A stretch of 64,000 nt of DNA from contig NZ_JACIGJ010000002.1 of assembly GCF_014197855.1 (NCBI RefSeq), positions 310,001-374,000 of the forward strand. Direction: 5' to 3'. The stretch comes from Roseospira marina (lineage in GTDB: Bacteria; Pseudomonadota; Alphaproteobacteria; Rhodospirillales; Rhodospirillaceae). A model generated the notes under the pieces. That model was not told the origin of the DNA and did no database searches. It saw only the letters and a program-made list of their open reading frames with translations. The position numbers and the translations under genes were made by a program. Below, one piece after another: positions 36,595 to 45,911 of this stretch (the stretch's first letter is position 1; every line of letters begins with the position of its first letter).

Positions 36595-37884
36595 ATGCAT
36601 GACATCAAGTGGATCCGCGACAACCCGGAGGCCTTCGACGCGGGGCTGGCACGCCGGGGGCTGGAGCCCGTGTCGCCGCTCCTGATGGCCCTGGACGAGC
36701 GGCGCCGCGCGTCGCAAAGCGAGCTGAACGCCCTTCAGTCCCGCCGCAACGAGGCGTCCAAGGCGATCGGCAAGCTCAAGCGCGAGGGCCGGGATGCCTC
36801 CGCCCAGATGGAGGAGGTCGCCACCATCAAGGCGCGCATCGCCGAGCTGGATGCCGACAACGCTGCTGTCGATGTGGAGCTTCAGGACCGGTTGGCGGCG
36901 ATCCCCAACCTACCGGACGCCGACGTGCCGGACGGCCCGGACGAGGATCACAACGTCGAGATCCGACGCTGGGGCGAGCCGCGCGCCTTCGACTTCGAGC
37001 CCAAGGATCACGTCGATCTGGGCGCCCCGCTGGGCATGGATTTCGAGACCGCCGGGCGCCTGTCCGGCGCGCGCTTCGTCATCCTGAAGGACCAGATCGC
37101 CCGGCTGGAGCGCGCGCTGGTGCAGTTCATGCTGGAGCTGCACACCACGGAGCATGGCTACCGCGAGGTCAACACGCCGGCCCTGGTGCGCGACGAGGCT
37201 CTGTTCGGCACCGCCCAACTGCCCAAGTTCGCCGAGGACCTGTTCAAGGTGGAGGGCGGCTTCTGGCTGATCCCCACCGCCGAGGTGACGCTGACCAACA
37301 TGGTGAGCGGGCAGATTCTGGAGGAGGCGGCCCTGCCCCTGCGCTTCACCGCGTTCACGCAGTGCTTCCGCTCCGAGGCCGGCTCGGCCGGCAAGGACAC
37401 GCGCGGCATGATCCGCATGCACCAGTTCGAGAAGGTGGAGCTGGTCAGCATCGTGCACCCGGACCGGTCCCGCGAGGAGTTGGACCGCAAGACCGCCTGC
37501 GCCGAGGCGGTGCTGAAACGCCTCGGCCTGCCCTTCCGCACCGTGGCCCTGTGCACGGGGGACTTGGGATTCGCCTCCCACCGCACGCACGACCTCGAGG
37601 TCTGGCTGCCGGCCCAGGGCCGCTACCGCGAGATTTCGTCGTGCTCCAACGTCGGCGCCTTCCAGGCCCGCCGGATGGACGCCCGCTTCCGGCCCGTGCC
37701 ACCCGACGGCGGCAAGGCTAAAGGAACCGCGCCCGTGCACACCCTGAACGGCTCCGGCCTCGCCGTCGGCCGCACCCTGGTCGCCGTGCTGGAGAACTAC
37801 CAGAACGCAGACGGCTCGGTGACCGTGCCCGAAGCCCTGCGGCCCTACATGGGCGGCCTTGACCGTCTGCGTGCCGATGTTTGA
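36595..37884 (+). CDS. serS: Seryl-tRNA synthetase
   Basis: Class II aminoacyl-tRNA synthetase of 429 residues. The N-terminal long coiled-coil arm (about 30-100, e.g. [20 protein letters not shown]) binds the long variable arm of tRNA-Ser. Motif 2 is [26 protein letters not shown], with [20 protein letters not shown] and the motif 3 [20 protein letters not shown]. Complete in length. Its stop overlaps the surE start region by 8 bases, a normal feature of this conserved string. Confidence 0.97.
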   Translation: MHDIKWIRDNPEAFDAGLARRGLEPVSPLLMALDERRRASQSELNALQSRRNEASKAIGKLKREGRDASAQMEEVATIKARIAELDADNAAVDVELQDRLAAIPNLPDADVPDGPDEDHNVEIRRWGEPRAFDFEPKDHVDLGAPLGMDFETAGRLSGARFVILKDQIARLERALVQFMLELHTTEHGYREVNTPALVRDEALFGTAQLPKFAEDLFKVEGGFWLIPTAEVTLTNMVSGQILEEAALPLRFTAFTQCFRSEAGSAGKDTRGMIRMHQFEKVELVSIVHPDRSREELDRKTACAEAVLKRLGLPFRTVALCTGDLGFASHRTHDLEVWLPAQGRYREISSCSNVGAFQARRMDARFRPVPPDGGKAKGTAPVHTLNGSGLAVGRTLVAVLENYQNADGSVTVPEALRPYMGGLDRLRADV

Positions 37885-38668
37885 GCCGCTCCCCGATCTG
37901 TCGCGCGCCCGCATTCTGGTCTCCAACGACGACGGCCTGGACGCCCCAGGCATCAAGGTGCTGGAGCGCATCGCACGGACCCTGTCGGACGACGTCTGGG
38001 TGGTAGCGCCGGAAACCGAACAGAGCGGCGCCGGCCATTCGCTGACGCTGCACGACCCGATCCGCTATCATCAGCGGGGGCCGCGCCATGTCGCGGTCCG
38101 GGGTACGCCGACGGACTGCGTGCTGCTGGGCGTGAAGCTGTTCACGGGCGACCGGCGGCCGGATCTCGTCCTGTCGGGCATCAATCGCGGTGGCAACATG
38201 GGGGAGGACATCACTTACTCCGGCACCGTGGCCGTGGCGATGGAGGGCACGCTTTTGGGCATCCGGTCCCTTGCCCTGTCGTTGCCGTTCGCGGATCCCG
38301 ACGCCATCCCCTGGGACACGGCCGAGGCGATCGCGCCCGACGTCATCCGACGCGCCTGCGCGGTGCGCTGGAACCGCAACGTGCTGATCAACGTCAATTT
38401 TCCGGACTGTGCCCCGGAGCAGCTCCAGGGCGTGCGGGTGGCGCGCCAGGGCAAGCGGGTCGGCTCCAGCCGGTTTTCCGAAAACCTTGTGGAGCGGGTG
38501 GACCCGCGCGGCCGCCCCTATGTCTGGATCGGAGTCGAGCAGATCACAGACCTGGAGGGCGCCGACACCGACCTGCACGCGGTGGCCGCCAACCATGTCG
38601 CGGTCACGCCGCTGTGCATCGACCTAACGGACGAGGGCACCCTGGCCGAGATGGAGACCGCCTTTTGA
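37877..38668 (+). CDS. surE: 5'/3'-nucleotidase SurE
   Basis: Metal-dependent phosphatase of 263 residues that hydrolyses nucleoside 5'- and 3'-monophosphates. Motifs are [17 protein letters not shown] (metal-binding DD), [21 protein letters not shown] and [25 protein letters not shown] (Asn metal ligand). The ATG at 37877 overlaps the end of serS; a GTG/TTG upstream would lengthen it by 6 residues. pcm starts 3 bases inside its end. SurE and Pcm are linked in many genomes and have been tied to stationary-phase survival. Confidence 0.96.
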   Translation: MFEPLPDLSRARILVSNDDGLDAPGIKVLERIARTLSDDVWVVAPETEQSGAGHSLTLHDPIRYHQRGPRHVAVRGTPTDCVLLGVKLFTGDRRPDLVLSGINRGGNMGEDITYSGTVAVAMEGTLLGIRSLALSLPFADPDAIPWDTAEAIAPDVIRRACAVRWNRNVLINVNFPDCAPEQLQGVRVARQGKRVGSSRFSENLVERVDPRGRPYVWIGVEQITDLEGADTDLHAVAANHVAVTPLCIDLTDEGTLAEMETAF

Positions 38669-39348
38669 GTGCCGGCGACGACGACGGCTCCCCACACAGT
38701 CACAAGATCCGGTTGCTGATGGATCTGCGGCTGGCGGGGGTCACCGATACCCGGGTGCTGTCCGCCCTGGAAACCGTGCCGCGCGAGGTGTTCGTCTCCG
38801 ACCCTTTCCAGGAGCACGCCTACGACAACCGCGCGCTACCGATCGAATGCGGGCAGACCATCAGCCAGCCGCTCGTGGTCGGCCTGATGACGCAGTACCT
38901 GGAGCTGGGCCTGCGCGACAAGGTGCTGGAGATCGGCACCGGGTCGGGCTATCAAGCCGCGATTCTGTCGCGGGTGGCCCGCCGGGTGTACACGGTGGAG
39001 CGGCATCGGCCCCTGCTGGACCGGGCGGAGGCGCGGTTCCGCCAGATCGGCCTCAGTAACGTCGTGACCCGCCACGGCGACGGCATGAAGGGGTGGCCGG
39101 CCCAGGCGCCGTTCACCCGCATCCTGGTCACGGCGGCGGCGCGCCAGATTCCGGAAAGCCTGACCGACCAGCTCGACGACGGCGGGGTGATGGTGCTGCC
39201 CGTCGGCGACGAGAACAAGCAGTGGGTCATGCGGGTGCGCCGCAAGAGCCACCGTCTCGCCACGGAGCGTTTGCTGGCGGTGCGGTTCGTACCGTTGTTG
39301 GGTGGGCTGGGCGAGTCGGAACGCGGCGCCAATGGCGCCAGCTTTTAG
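38665..39348 (+). CDS. pcm: Protein-L-isoaspartate O-methyltransferase
   Basis: SAM-dependent methyltransferase of 227 residues that repairs isoaspartyl residues in aged proteins. VPREVFV, NRALPIECGQTISQPLVVGLM and VLEIGTGSGYQAAILSRVARRVYTVE (SAM motif I) are diagnostic, with ILVTAAARQIP and LPVGDENKQWVMRV later. The start is a TTG at 38665 overlapping the surE stop (TTGA), with GGAG about 9 bases upstream. An internal ATG 18 codons later would cut into the conserved domain. Confidence 0.94.
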   Translation: MSAGDDDGSPHSHKIRLLMDLRLAGVTDTRVLSALETVPREVFVSDPFQEHAYDNRALPIECGQTISQPLVVGLMTQYLELGLRDKVLEIGTGSGYQAAILSRVARRVYTVERHRPLLDRAEARFRQIGLSNVVTRHGDGMKGWPAQAPFTRILVTAAARQIPESLTDQLDDGGVMVLPVGDENKQWVMRVRRKSHRLATERLLAVRFVPLLGGLGESERGANGASF

Positions 39349-39421
39349 ACCCTGCGACCGCAAGCCCGTATAACGCCACGGTGGTCTGGTTGTGGCCGGG
39401 CGTCGCCTGTATAGTCGTCTC

Positions 39422-40561
39422 ATGGCCCGCGCACCCCGTCTTCTGCCCGTCGTTCTTGCCGCCGCCGCCCTGGCTTCGGCGGGGCTTGCCACGTCCGGAT
39501 GTACCCGGGGCTGGCGCGACACGCCCTACGGCACCCCCTACCCCACGGCCAGCGCGCCAACGCGCTTCCAGGGCGATCCCACCCAGGCCCGGCAGGTCAC
39601 CGTGGTCCCGGGGGACACGGTCTACGCCATCTCCCGCCGCCTCGGGGTTCCCACCCGAGCCATCATCGTCGCCAACGACCTGGCGCCGCCGTTCATCCTG
39701 CAGCCTGGGCAGGTTCTGAGCCTGCCGCCGCAGCGGGTGCACGTGGTCGCCCCCGGGGAAACCCTGTACGCCCTGTCGCGCCTCTACGGCCCGCCGGTGT
39801 CGGCCATCGCCAACGCCAACGGACTGGCGCCGCCCTATGTGATCCGGGTTGGCGAATCCCTGGTGGTCCCGCTGGACCACCCCGAGACGCCAGCCGCCGC
39901 AGCCCCGACGGTGATCGCACGAACGCCGCTTGGCGCACCGCCACCTCAAAGCACGGCGCCGGCCTCGCCGACGACGACCGTCCCCGCTGACCCGGTCCCG
40001 CTTCTGGACCCGACGCCGGGTCGGTCGGCGTCACCGACACCCGCGCCGAGTCCAACCCCGACCCCGCCGCCCACAGCCTCCCCGGCCGCCGAACCGCCGC
40101 CGCCGCCCCCCATGCCGTCCGCCGCCGTTGCGCGCGATGCCGTCCCGGGGAACGCGCCGCCGCCCCGCGCCGGCTCGCTGTTCCACTGGCCGGTCGAGGG
40201 CACCGTCATCACGGAATTCGGACCGAACGACACCGGCCAACATAACGATGGCCTCAACATCGCGGTGCCCGAGGGCACACCGATCCGCGCCGCCGACAAC
40301 GGCGTGGTGGTGTACGCCGGCAACGAGCTTCAGGGCTTCGGCAACCTCATCCTGATTCGGCATGCCGAGAACTGGACCACCGCCTACGGACAAGCCTCCC
40401 GCCTGGACGTCCGGCGCGGACAGGTCGTTGAGCGCGGACAGGTCATTGCCCGCTCCGGCCGCACCGGCAACGTGGATCGCCCGCAAATTCACTTCGAGAT
40501 CCGCCAGGGCACACGGCCGGTCGATCCGCGGGACCATCTCGTCCCGCCCGGCACGTCGTAA
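39422..40561 (+). CDS. LysM/M23 lipoprotein, DipM/NlpD-like amidase activator
   Basis: Envelope protein of 379 residues. A signal peptide ends in lipobox TSGC (about residue 27). Two LysM domains follow (about 58-105 and 109-155), then a Pro/Thr/Ala-rich linker and a C-terminal LytM/M23 domain (about 250-375: FHWPVEGTVITEFGPND, VVVYAGNELQGFGNLILIRHA, PQIHFEIRQGTRPVDP). The zinc ligands look degenerate: the HxGxD-type position reads NDGLN, and the first His of the HxH pair region reads Gln (AYGQ); only HFE remains. This matches the catalytically dead LytM factors NlpD and DipM that activate amidases at division. It follows pcm, as in many relatives. Confidence 0.88.
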   Translation: MARAPRLLPVVLAAAALASAGLATSGCTRGWRDTPYGTPYPTASAPTRFQGDPTQARQVTVVPGDTVYAISRRLGVPTRAIIVANDLAPPFILQPGQVLSLPPQRVHVVAPGETLYALSRLYGPPVSAIANANGLAPPYVIRVGESLVVPLDHPETPAAAAPTVIARTPLGAPPPQSTAPASPTTTVPADPVPLLDPTPGRSASPTPAPSPTPTPPPTASPAAEPPPPPPMPSAAVARDAVPGNAPPPRAGSLFHWPVEGTVITEFGPNDTGQHNDGLNIAVPEGTPIRAADNGVVVYAGNELQGFGNLILIRHAENWTTAYGQASRLDVRRGQVVERGQVIARSGRTGNVDRPQIHFEIRQGTRPVDPRDHLVPPGTS

Positions 40562-40571
40562 CGGACCCGCC

Positions 40572-41051
40572 ATGGCCAAGGGCGATCTGCACGCGGTCAT
40601 CCGCCTTGCCACGATGGAGATCGACGAGTTGCGCCGTCAGATCGGCGCGCTTCAGCGGCGCGAGGACGAACTGATGGCCCGGGACCGCGACCTCGACGCC
40701 CAGCTTGCGCGGGAATCGAAGACCGCGGACGACCATCCCGAAGCGGCGTTCACCTTTGCCTCGTTCCTGTCGGCGCACAGCACCCGCAAGCAGCAGGTCG
40801 CAGCCGCCCTGACCGAGGTGCGCGACGAGATCACGGAGGTGCGCGACGCGCTGGCCGATCTGTTCCGGCAGCGCAAGACCTACGAACTGGCCCAGGAGGC
40901 CCGGGACCGCAAGGCGGCGGCGGAACGGGCGCGCAAGGAACAGGCCGTGCTCGACGACATCGGGCTGGAGATGCACCGCCGCCGGACGGCCGAGGACGAC
41001 GAGGCCGATCAGAGCCCGCCGGGGGGACCCGACATCACCGGCTCGTTCTGA
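40572..41051 (+). CDS. FliJ-like coiled-coil protein of unknown function
   Basis: Protein of 159 residues, almost all predicted helix with heptad patterns (EIDELRRQIGALQRREDELM, AALTEVRDEITEVRDALADL, RKAAAERARKEQAVLDDIG). The pattern, length and final LDDIGLEMHRRR recall FliJ, the flagellar export chaperone, but no family was confirmed. It starts 10 bases after the M23-protein stop, so it is likely co-transcribed with it. No flagellar gene is nearby, which makes a flagellar role doubtful. The upstream in-frame extension is spurious overlap with the M23 gene. Confidence 0.6.
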   Translation: MAKGDLHAVIRLATMEIDELRRQIGALQRREDELMARDRDLDAQLARESKTADDHPEAAFTFASFLSAHSTRKQQVAAALTEVRDEITEVRDALADLFRQRKTYELAQEARDRKAAAERARKEQAVLDDIGLEMHRRRTAEDDEADQSPPGGPDITGSF

Positions 41052-41142
41052 CCGGCCGGCGCGGCGAATCCTCGTCGCGCACGGCGCGCGGATCGTATAG
41101 GACGGGTCCCCACACGACAGGATCAGGACAGGAGACACCCCG

Positions 41143-42042
41143 TTGGCGGATGTATGGCGGATCGAGATGGTGGTGCCGGCGGCGGCCGTACCGACGTTCG
41201 AAGCTGGCTTGGACAGCACGTGCGATGCGCTCATGTGCTTCGAGATCGAGGAGGTCGGCCCCCTGAAAGGGTCCTGGCGCCTGGAAGGTCTGAGCCAATC
41301 GGCCCCCGATGCGGACGCCCTGTCCTTGACCATCGCCCTCGCGGCCCGCGCGGCCGGCATCGGCGAGCCGTCGGTGTCGGTGGAGCGGCTGGGACCGCGC
41401 GACTGGGTGGCGGAGAACCTGCTGACCTTCCCGCCGCTCGACATCGGGCGCTTCCACATTCGCGGCTCGCACGTCACGGAGCCGCCCCCGGTCGGCCGCC
41501 ACTGCCTGACCGTGGACGCGGCGACCGCGTTCGGCTCTGGCGAGCATCCGACCACCCACGGCTGCCTGATGGCCCTCGACACCCTGGCGAAGGACCGGAG
41601 CCGGCGGCCCGAACGCATCCTGGACATGGGCTGCGGCACCGCCGTGCTCGCCCTGGCCGCCGCCGCCCAGTGGCGCCGCCCGGTGCTGGCGGCGGATCTG
41701 GACGCCGAGGCCGTGCGTGTGGCGCGGGAAAATGTGCGCATCAACGGCCTGTCGCGCTTTGTGCGCTGTCTGCGCTCCGACGGCTACCGTGACCGGCGCG
41801 TGCACGCCGGCGGCCCGTACGATCTGATCCTGGCCAACATCCTGGCCCGCCCGCTGGCCCGCATGGCCCCGGACGCGGCTCGGGTTCTGGCGCCGGGGGG
41901 CCGCATCGTCCTGTCCGGCCTGCTGCGGGCCCAGGAACCGCGGGTCGCCAACGCCTACCGCACGCAGGGGCTGGCGCTGATCCGCCGCTATCCGATCGAG
42001 GAGTGGGTCACACTGGTCATGGGCCGACCGGAGCACGCCTGA
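41143..42042 (+). CDS. prmA: Ribosomal protein L11 methyltransferase
   Basis: SAM-dependent methyltransferase of 299 residues that trimethylates lysines and the N-terminus of L11. The family signatures DAATAFGSGEHPTTHGCL, RILDMGCGTAVLALAAA, ADLDAEAVRVARENVRIN and DLILANILARPLARMAP are all present. The start is TTG at 41143 with AGGAG 9 bases upstream. The N-terminal half is shorter and more divergent than in E. coli, as usual for the alphaproteobacterial form. It lies 91 bases after the coiled-coil gene. Confidence 0.95.
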   Translation: MADVWRIEMVVPAAAVPTFEAGLDSTCDALMCFEIEEVGPLKGSWRLEGLSQSAPDADALSLTIALAARAAGIGEPSVSVERLGPRDWVAENLLTFPPLDIGRFHIRGSHVTEPPPVGRHCLTVDAATAFGSGEHPTTHGCLMALDTLAKDRSRRPERILDMGCGTAVLALAAAAQWRRPVLAADLDAEAVRVARENVRINGLSRFVRCLRSDGYRDRRVHAGGPYDLILANILARPLARMAPDAARVLAPGGRIVLSGLLRAQEPRVANAYRTQGLALIRRYPIEEWVTLVMGRPEHA

Positions 42043-42138
42043 TCCCGCTCCCCTCTTGCCGCCGGGACGCGGCGGGCTCAGATCCCCTCAACGGGCGGTA
42101 ACCGCCCCACACGAAACACAGCGCAGGACTCGCCGCTC

Positions 42139-43548
42139 ATGACCGCAGTGCCGCACGCCGTTCCGACCTCTCCCGACGCGCTGGAGGCCGTCCTGGAGGC
42201 GCTGCGCCCCTGGCTGGGGGACCGCTTGAGCACCAGCGCGGCGGTGCGCGAGCAGCATGGCCGCGACGAGAGCTATCACGACCCCATGCCGCCGGACGCC
42301 GTGGCCTTCGCGACCAGCACGGACGAGGTCGCGGCCATCGTCCGCACGTGCGCGGCGCACCGGGTGCCGATTATCCCCTTCGGCACCGGGACCTCGCTGG
42401 AGGGGCACATCGCGGCCGTACGTGGCGGCATCTGCATCGACCTCTCGCGGATGAACGCCATCGTAGAGGTGCGGCCGGAGGACATGGACTGTACCGTCCA
42501 GGCCGGCGTGACCCGCAAGCAGCTCAACGAATACCTCCGCGACACCGGCCTGTTCTTCCCCATCGACCCCGGGGCCGACGCATCGATCGGCGGCATGGCC
42601 GCCACCCGGGCGTCGGGCACCAACGCCGTGCGCTACGGCACCATGCGCGAGGCGGTGCTGGCCCTGACGGTCGTCACGGCGGACGGCCGCGTGGTGCGCA
42701 CGGCCCGGCGGGCGCGCAAGTCGGCGGCCGGCTACGACCTGACCCGGCTGTTCGTGGGCAGCGAGGGCACCCTGGGCGTCATCACCGAGGTCACTCTACG
42801 CCTGCACGGCATTCCGGAGTGCATTCTGTCGGCCGTGTGCCCGTTCCCGACCCTGACGGCGGCGGTGGATACGGTGATCCAGACCATCCAGAGCGCCGTG
42901 CCGATGGCCCGAATCGAGTTCCTGGACGCCAACCAGATGCGGGCAGTCAACGCCTATTCGGGCACGAACTACGCCCTCGCCCCGACCCTGTTCCTGGAGT
43001 TCCACGGCACCGAGGCGTTTGCCCGCGAGCAAGTGGAGATGGTGCAGGCCATCGCCGCCGAAAACGGCGGCCACGAATTCGCATGGGCCGACACGCTGGA
43101 GGAGCGGAACCGCCTCTGGCAGGCGCGGCACAATGCCTATTACGCCAGCCTCGCCCTCAAGCCGGGATCCAAGGGGTTCTCATCCGACGTGTGCGTGCCG
43201 ATCTCACGCCTCGCGGACTGCGTCGAGGCGACGGCCGCCGACTGCGCGGCCTCCTCGGTGCTGACGGCCATCGTCGGCCATGTCGGCGATGGCAACTTCC
43301 ACGTCCTGTTCATGGTCGATCCCGACAACGCGGACGAGATCGCCGAGGCGCGCGCGCTCAACGACCGCATCGTCGAACGGGCCCTTTCGATGGAAGGCAC
43401 CTGCACCGGCGAGCACGGTATCGGCTACGGCAAGATGGCCTTCCTGGAGGCCGAGCATGGTCCCGAGGGGCTCGCCATCATGCGCGCCGTCAAACAGGCG
43501 CTGGACCCGGACGACATCATGAACCCCGGCAAGATCGTCCACCGGTAG
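42139..43548 (+). CDS. FAD-linked oxidase, D-lactate dehydrogenase (cytochrome)-like
   Basis: Protein of 469 residues of the GlcD/DLD family. The FAD-binding PCMH domain (about 50-230) shows PIIPFGTGTSLEGH, LSRMNAIVEVRPEDM, DPGADASIGGMAATRASGTNAVRYGT and SEGTLGVITEVTLRLH. The C-terminal FAD-oxidase domain has GHVGDGNFHVLFMVD and TCTGEHGIGYGKM (metal and substrate His). It oxidises D-lactate or a similar 2-hydroxy acid and passes electrons to the respiratory chain. As it stands alone without glcE/glcF partners, D-lactate dehydrogenase fits better than glycolate oxidase. Confidence 0.9.
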   Translation: MTAVPHAVPTSPDALEAVLEALRPWLGDRLSTSAAVREQHGRDESYHDPMPPDAVAFATSTDEVAAIVRTCAAHRVPIIPFGTGTSLEGHIAAVRGGICIDLSRMNAIVEVRPEDMDCTVQAGVTRKQLNEYLRDTGLFFPIDPGADASIGGMAATRASGTNAVRYGTMREAVLALTVVTADGRVVRTARRARKSAAGYDLTRLFVGSEGTLGVITEVTLRLHGIPECILSAVCPFPTLTAAVDTVIQTIQSAVPMARIEFLDANQMRAVNAYSGTNYALAPTLFLEFHGTEAFAREQVEMVQAIAAENGGHEFAWADTLEERNRLWQARHNAYYASLALKPGSKGFSSDVCVPISRLADCVEATAADCAASSVLTAIVGHVGDGNFHVLFMVDPDNADEIAEARALNDRIVERALSMEGTCTGEHGIGYGKMAFLEAEHGPEGLAIMRAVKQALDPDDIMNPGKIVHR

Positions 43549-43582
43549 CGGCGGACCCGGCCGGGAGCGGACGAGGCGACTC

Positions 43583-44257
43583 ATGCACAGCGCGGCACGA
43601 CGAGTGGTCCTGGCCCTCCTGCTTGGCGTCGGACTGTGGGCCGGGGGACTATGGGCCGGGTTCGTAGGCGACGCCCGGGCCGACATGACGACCCTGGCGG
43701 TCCAGTACCTTCTCCGGGAGGCCGGCGACTACGACGGCGGGCTGGACGGCGACCGGGGCGCCCAGACCGAGGCCGCGTTGCAGGCCTTTCAGGCGCGCAA
43801 TGGCCTGCCGCAGACGGGACAGGCGGACGACCGCACCCTATCCATTCTGCGTATTCTCCAGCGCCCGCGCGCGGTCGGCGTCGGCCGCAGCCTGCGGGCC
43901 GCCCTGCGCCAGGGCTTCAAGGTGCGCGGCCTGGAGCCCGACTGGTCCAGTCTGCGGGACGTGGAGGCATTCTCCTTCCGCTTCCAGGACTACGGCCTGG
44001 AGTGGTCCTATGTGCATGTCTGCGGCACGGCCCGGTTTCCCGACGAGGCCGATCCCGCCCGGCCGCGCCCCTTCATGATGGACATGGTCCATCAGGATGC
44101 CCAGGGCAACACGGACGCCGGGGAGGCGCCGCCGATCGAAGCGCTGCTGGACGGAAACTATGTGTTCAGCGATCTGTGGATGTCGGATTTCGTGTTCGTC
44201 GAACCGTTCTGCCGGCTGCGCGTGGGCAGCGCGGTGGCGCTCGGTCTGGTGCGGTAG
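43583..44257 (+). CDS. Exported peptidoglycan-binding domain protein
   Basis: Protein of 224 residues. A signal peptide (RRVVLALLLGVGLWAGGLWAGFVGDARA) is followed by a PG_binding_1 domain (about 35-85: TLAVQYLLREAGDYDGGLDG, TEAALQAFQARNGLPQTGQAD). The last 130 residues (FKVRGLEPDWSSLRDVEAF through CRLRVGSAVALG) are an unrecognised domain with two cysteines (HVCGT and FCRLR). It may bind cell wall through the repeat-like N-terminal domain; the C-terminal role is unknown. It lies 34 bases after the flavoprotein gene and faces the next gene tail to tail. Confidence 0.78.
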   Translation: MHSAARRVVLALLLGVGLWAGGLWAGFVGDARADMTTLAVQYLLREAGDYDGGLDGDRGAQTEAALQAFQARNGLPQTGQADDRTLSILRILQRPRAVGVGRSLRAALRQGFKVRGLEPDWSSLRDVEAFSFRFQDYGLEWSYVHVCGTARFPDEADPARPRPFMMDMVHQDAQGNTDAGEAPPIEALLDGNYVFSDLWMSDFVFVEPFCRLRVGSAVALGLVR

Positions 44258-44271
44258 CGGGACCGGCGCCG

Positions 44272-45252
44272 TCAGAAACGCGGGCAAAGATCGGCTTCCA
44301 ACGGCCTATGGTCGGAGCCGACGTCCGGCCCGGCCCGTTGTACCCCTGTAAAATCGCTCGCCGTCGGCAGGACGTAGTCGATCTGCGCGCCCAGCACCGG
44401 CAGCCACGCCGGACGTGTCGCAATGGGCAGCGGCCCCCAGTCGAGCATGGATAGCCCGGCCGCCTCGCGAAACGCCGCGATCCGGGGCGACCATGCCACA
44501 CCGTTGAAATCACCGGCAACGATCGCCGGACCCTCGGCCGTCGTGATCAGCGCCGCCAGATGGTGCAGAGCCAGGGATCGGCCGGCATATGCGTCCGGTG
44601 TTTTCGGGCTGGGCATGTGGGCGGAGACCACCAGGACCTCGCGGTCGCCAACAGCGACCATCGCCGCGACCGGAACGTTCCCAAGGATGGGCGTGGTCAA
44701 CGCCGTGGCGTTCTGCAGGCGCGGTGGAAGCGCGCGCAAGGGCCGGGTGCTGAGAATGGCCGAATCCGAGCCACGATGCGTCATCAAGTACGGATAGGTC
44801 TCACTCAGGGCCCGCAGCCGTCCCAGCCAATAGCCGTCGGCAAAAATCTCCTGCAACAGGACCACATCGAACCCACCGTTGCGGAGATACGCCTCCTGCG
44901 AGGCCCAGTTCCCGGTTGAGAACAGCACGTTCAGGCTCGCCACGCGCAGCGGACGGGCACACGGCACCTCGGACGCGGCGGACAATGTCGGCGGCCCCAC
45001 CGCCCCCAGCATCACGCCCAGATCCACGACGCCGAACGCCAGGAACAACAGCGCTGCGAACCCATGCCGCAGCGCCGCCAGCCAGGCCGCCAGAAGCACG
45101 GCCAGCGCCACCAGGATCGGCAACAGCGTGAGCGGGATCTCGGCAAGCCAGAACCGCCACGACAGCGCCACCAGAGGAGAGATCACGGCGATCAGGCCCA
45201 GCGCGGCCACAAGCGCGCGGTCAACCCCTCCCGCGGGCGAGCGATCCGCCAT
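44272..45252 (-). CDS. Membrane-anchored endonuclease/exonuclease/phosphatase-family protein
   Basis: Protein of 326 residues. Three closely spaced hydrophobic helices make up the first 95 or so residues, followed by an EEP catalytic domain: VASLNVLFSTGN (metal Asn), DVVLLQEIFADGYW (metal Glu), VVSAHMPSP, IVAGDFNGVAWSP (DxN) and VGSDHRPLEADL (catalytic Asp-His). The three-helix anchor places the catalytic domain in the periplasm, as in the family often annotated YafD or EndA-like. Substrate unknown: DNA, lipid phosphate or nucleotide are all possible. The ATG at 45252 is preceded by AAGGA at 9 bases. It begins 12 bases past the stop of the peptidase gene, so they are co-transcribed. Confidence 0.82.
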   Translation of the reverse strand: MADRSPAGGVDRALVAALGLIAVISPLVALSWRFWLAEIPLTLLPILVALAVLLAAWLAALRHGFAALLFLAFGVVDLGVMLGAVGPPTLSAASEVPCARPLRVASLNVLFSTGNWASQEAYLRNGGFDVVLLQEIFADGYWLGRLRALSETYPYLMTHRGSDSAILSTRPLRALPPRLQNATALTTPILGNVPVAAMVAVGDREVLVVSAHMPSPKTPDAYAGRSLALHHLAALITTAEGPAIVAGDFNGVAWSPRIAAFREAAGLSMLDWGPLPIATRPAWLPVLGAQIDYVLPTASDFTGVQRAGPDVGSDHRPLEADLCPRF

Positions 45253-45263
45253 GCCGACATCCT

Positions 45264-45911
45264 TCAGCGGTAAAGCCACCAGACCTCTTCGTTGGCGGCG
45301 AAAACGGGCTTGTAATGACGCACAGAAGAGCTGTCAATTACCTGCGTAATCTGGTTGTCCAGAAGGTAGTCCCGGCCGCCAAGCGACACAATCGTGACGG
45401 CATGTCCGATACGCAGGTTCAAGTCCTGAACGGCGACGAGTTTTAGGTCCGCGTTGGCAAACCCGAGCGCGCGCAGGCTCATAAACTTGACGATTGCATA
45501 ATCCTCGCAGTCGCCGGCTTTCGCGAAAAACTCGCCTGGGGTCGCCCAATAGTCCGGCTGCCCCCAATTCACGGGATCCGTGATGTACTGCCAGTGATTG
45601 GCAAAGCGGTTGATTTCCCGAAGCTGGGTCATGGGATCCTTGCCACGCAACCGCGCGATGACCCCTTGCCACTCCGTGTAGGGACACGATCCGCCGCCCG
45701 CGGCCGCGCAGCGGGCGTTCCGCCGCTCCTCTTCCTGATACCGCAGCATAAGGGTCCGCCATTGCGGGATCGGCCGGAAACTGCGCATCATGCGCCCGTC
45801 CTGCCCGAAAACACGATCACCCCCCGCCTGGGCAGGCACACTCCCGGCGGCACCGACCGCCAGCATCACGGCACACACAAGAACGAACCGGACCAAAGTC
45901 ATGGAACCCAT
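45264..45911 (-). CDS. LapG-like transglutaminase-like cysteine peptidase (BTLCP)
   Basis: Protein of 215 residues with a Sec signal peptide (cleavage near PAQAG, residue 30). The periplasmic domain is BTLCP/DUF920 with catalytic Cys135 (AGDCEDYA), His170 (RIGHAVTI) and Asp185 (LLDNQ). In Pseudomonas LapG cuts the N-terminus of a giant adhesin to release biofilm cells and is held in check by LapD and c-di-GMP. No LapD-like GGDEF-EAL gene or giant adhesin is in the window. GGGAG lies 6-7 bases before the ATG at 45911. It is divergent from the Cache-PAS-HD-GYP gene (210-base spacer). Confidence 0.88.
   Translation of the reverse strand: MGSMTLVRFVLVCAVMLAVGAAGSVPAQAGGDRVFGQDGRMMRSFRPIPQWRTLMLRYQEEERRNARCAAAGGGSCPYTEWQGVIARLRGKDPMTQLREINRFANHWQYITDPVNWGQPDYWATPGEFFAKAGDCEDYAIVKFMSLRALGFANADLKLVAVQDLNLRIGHAVTIVSLGGRDYLLDNQITQVIDSSSVRHYKPVFAANEEVWWLYR

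Noticed and set aside
40572-41051. Coiled-coil gene as a true flagellar fliJ
   Set aside because: The likeness is only in length and heptad pattern; no flagellar gene is near, so no symbol was given.
42139-43548. Flavoprotein as glycolate oxidase subunit GlcD
   Set aside because: No glcE or glcF gene follows; a single-subunit D-lactate dehydrogenase fits better.
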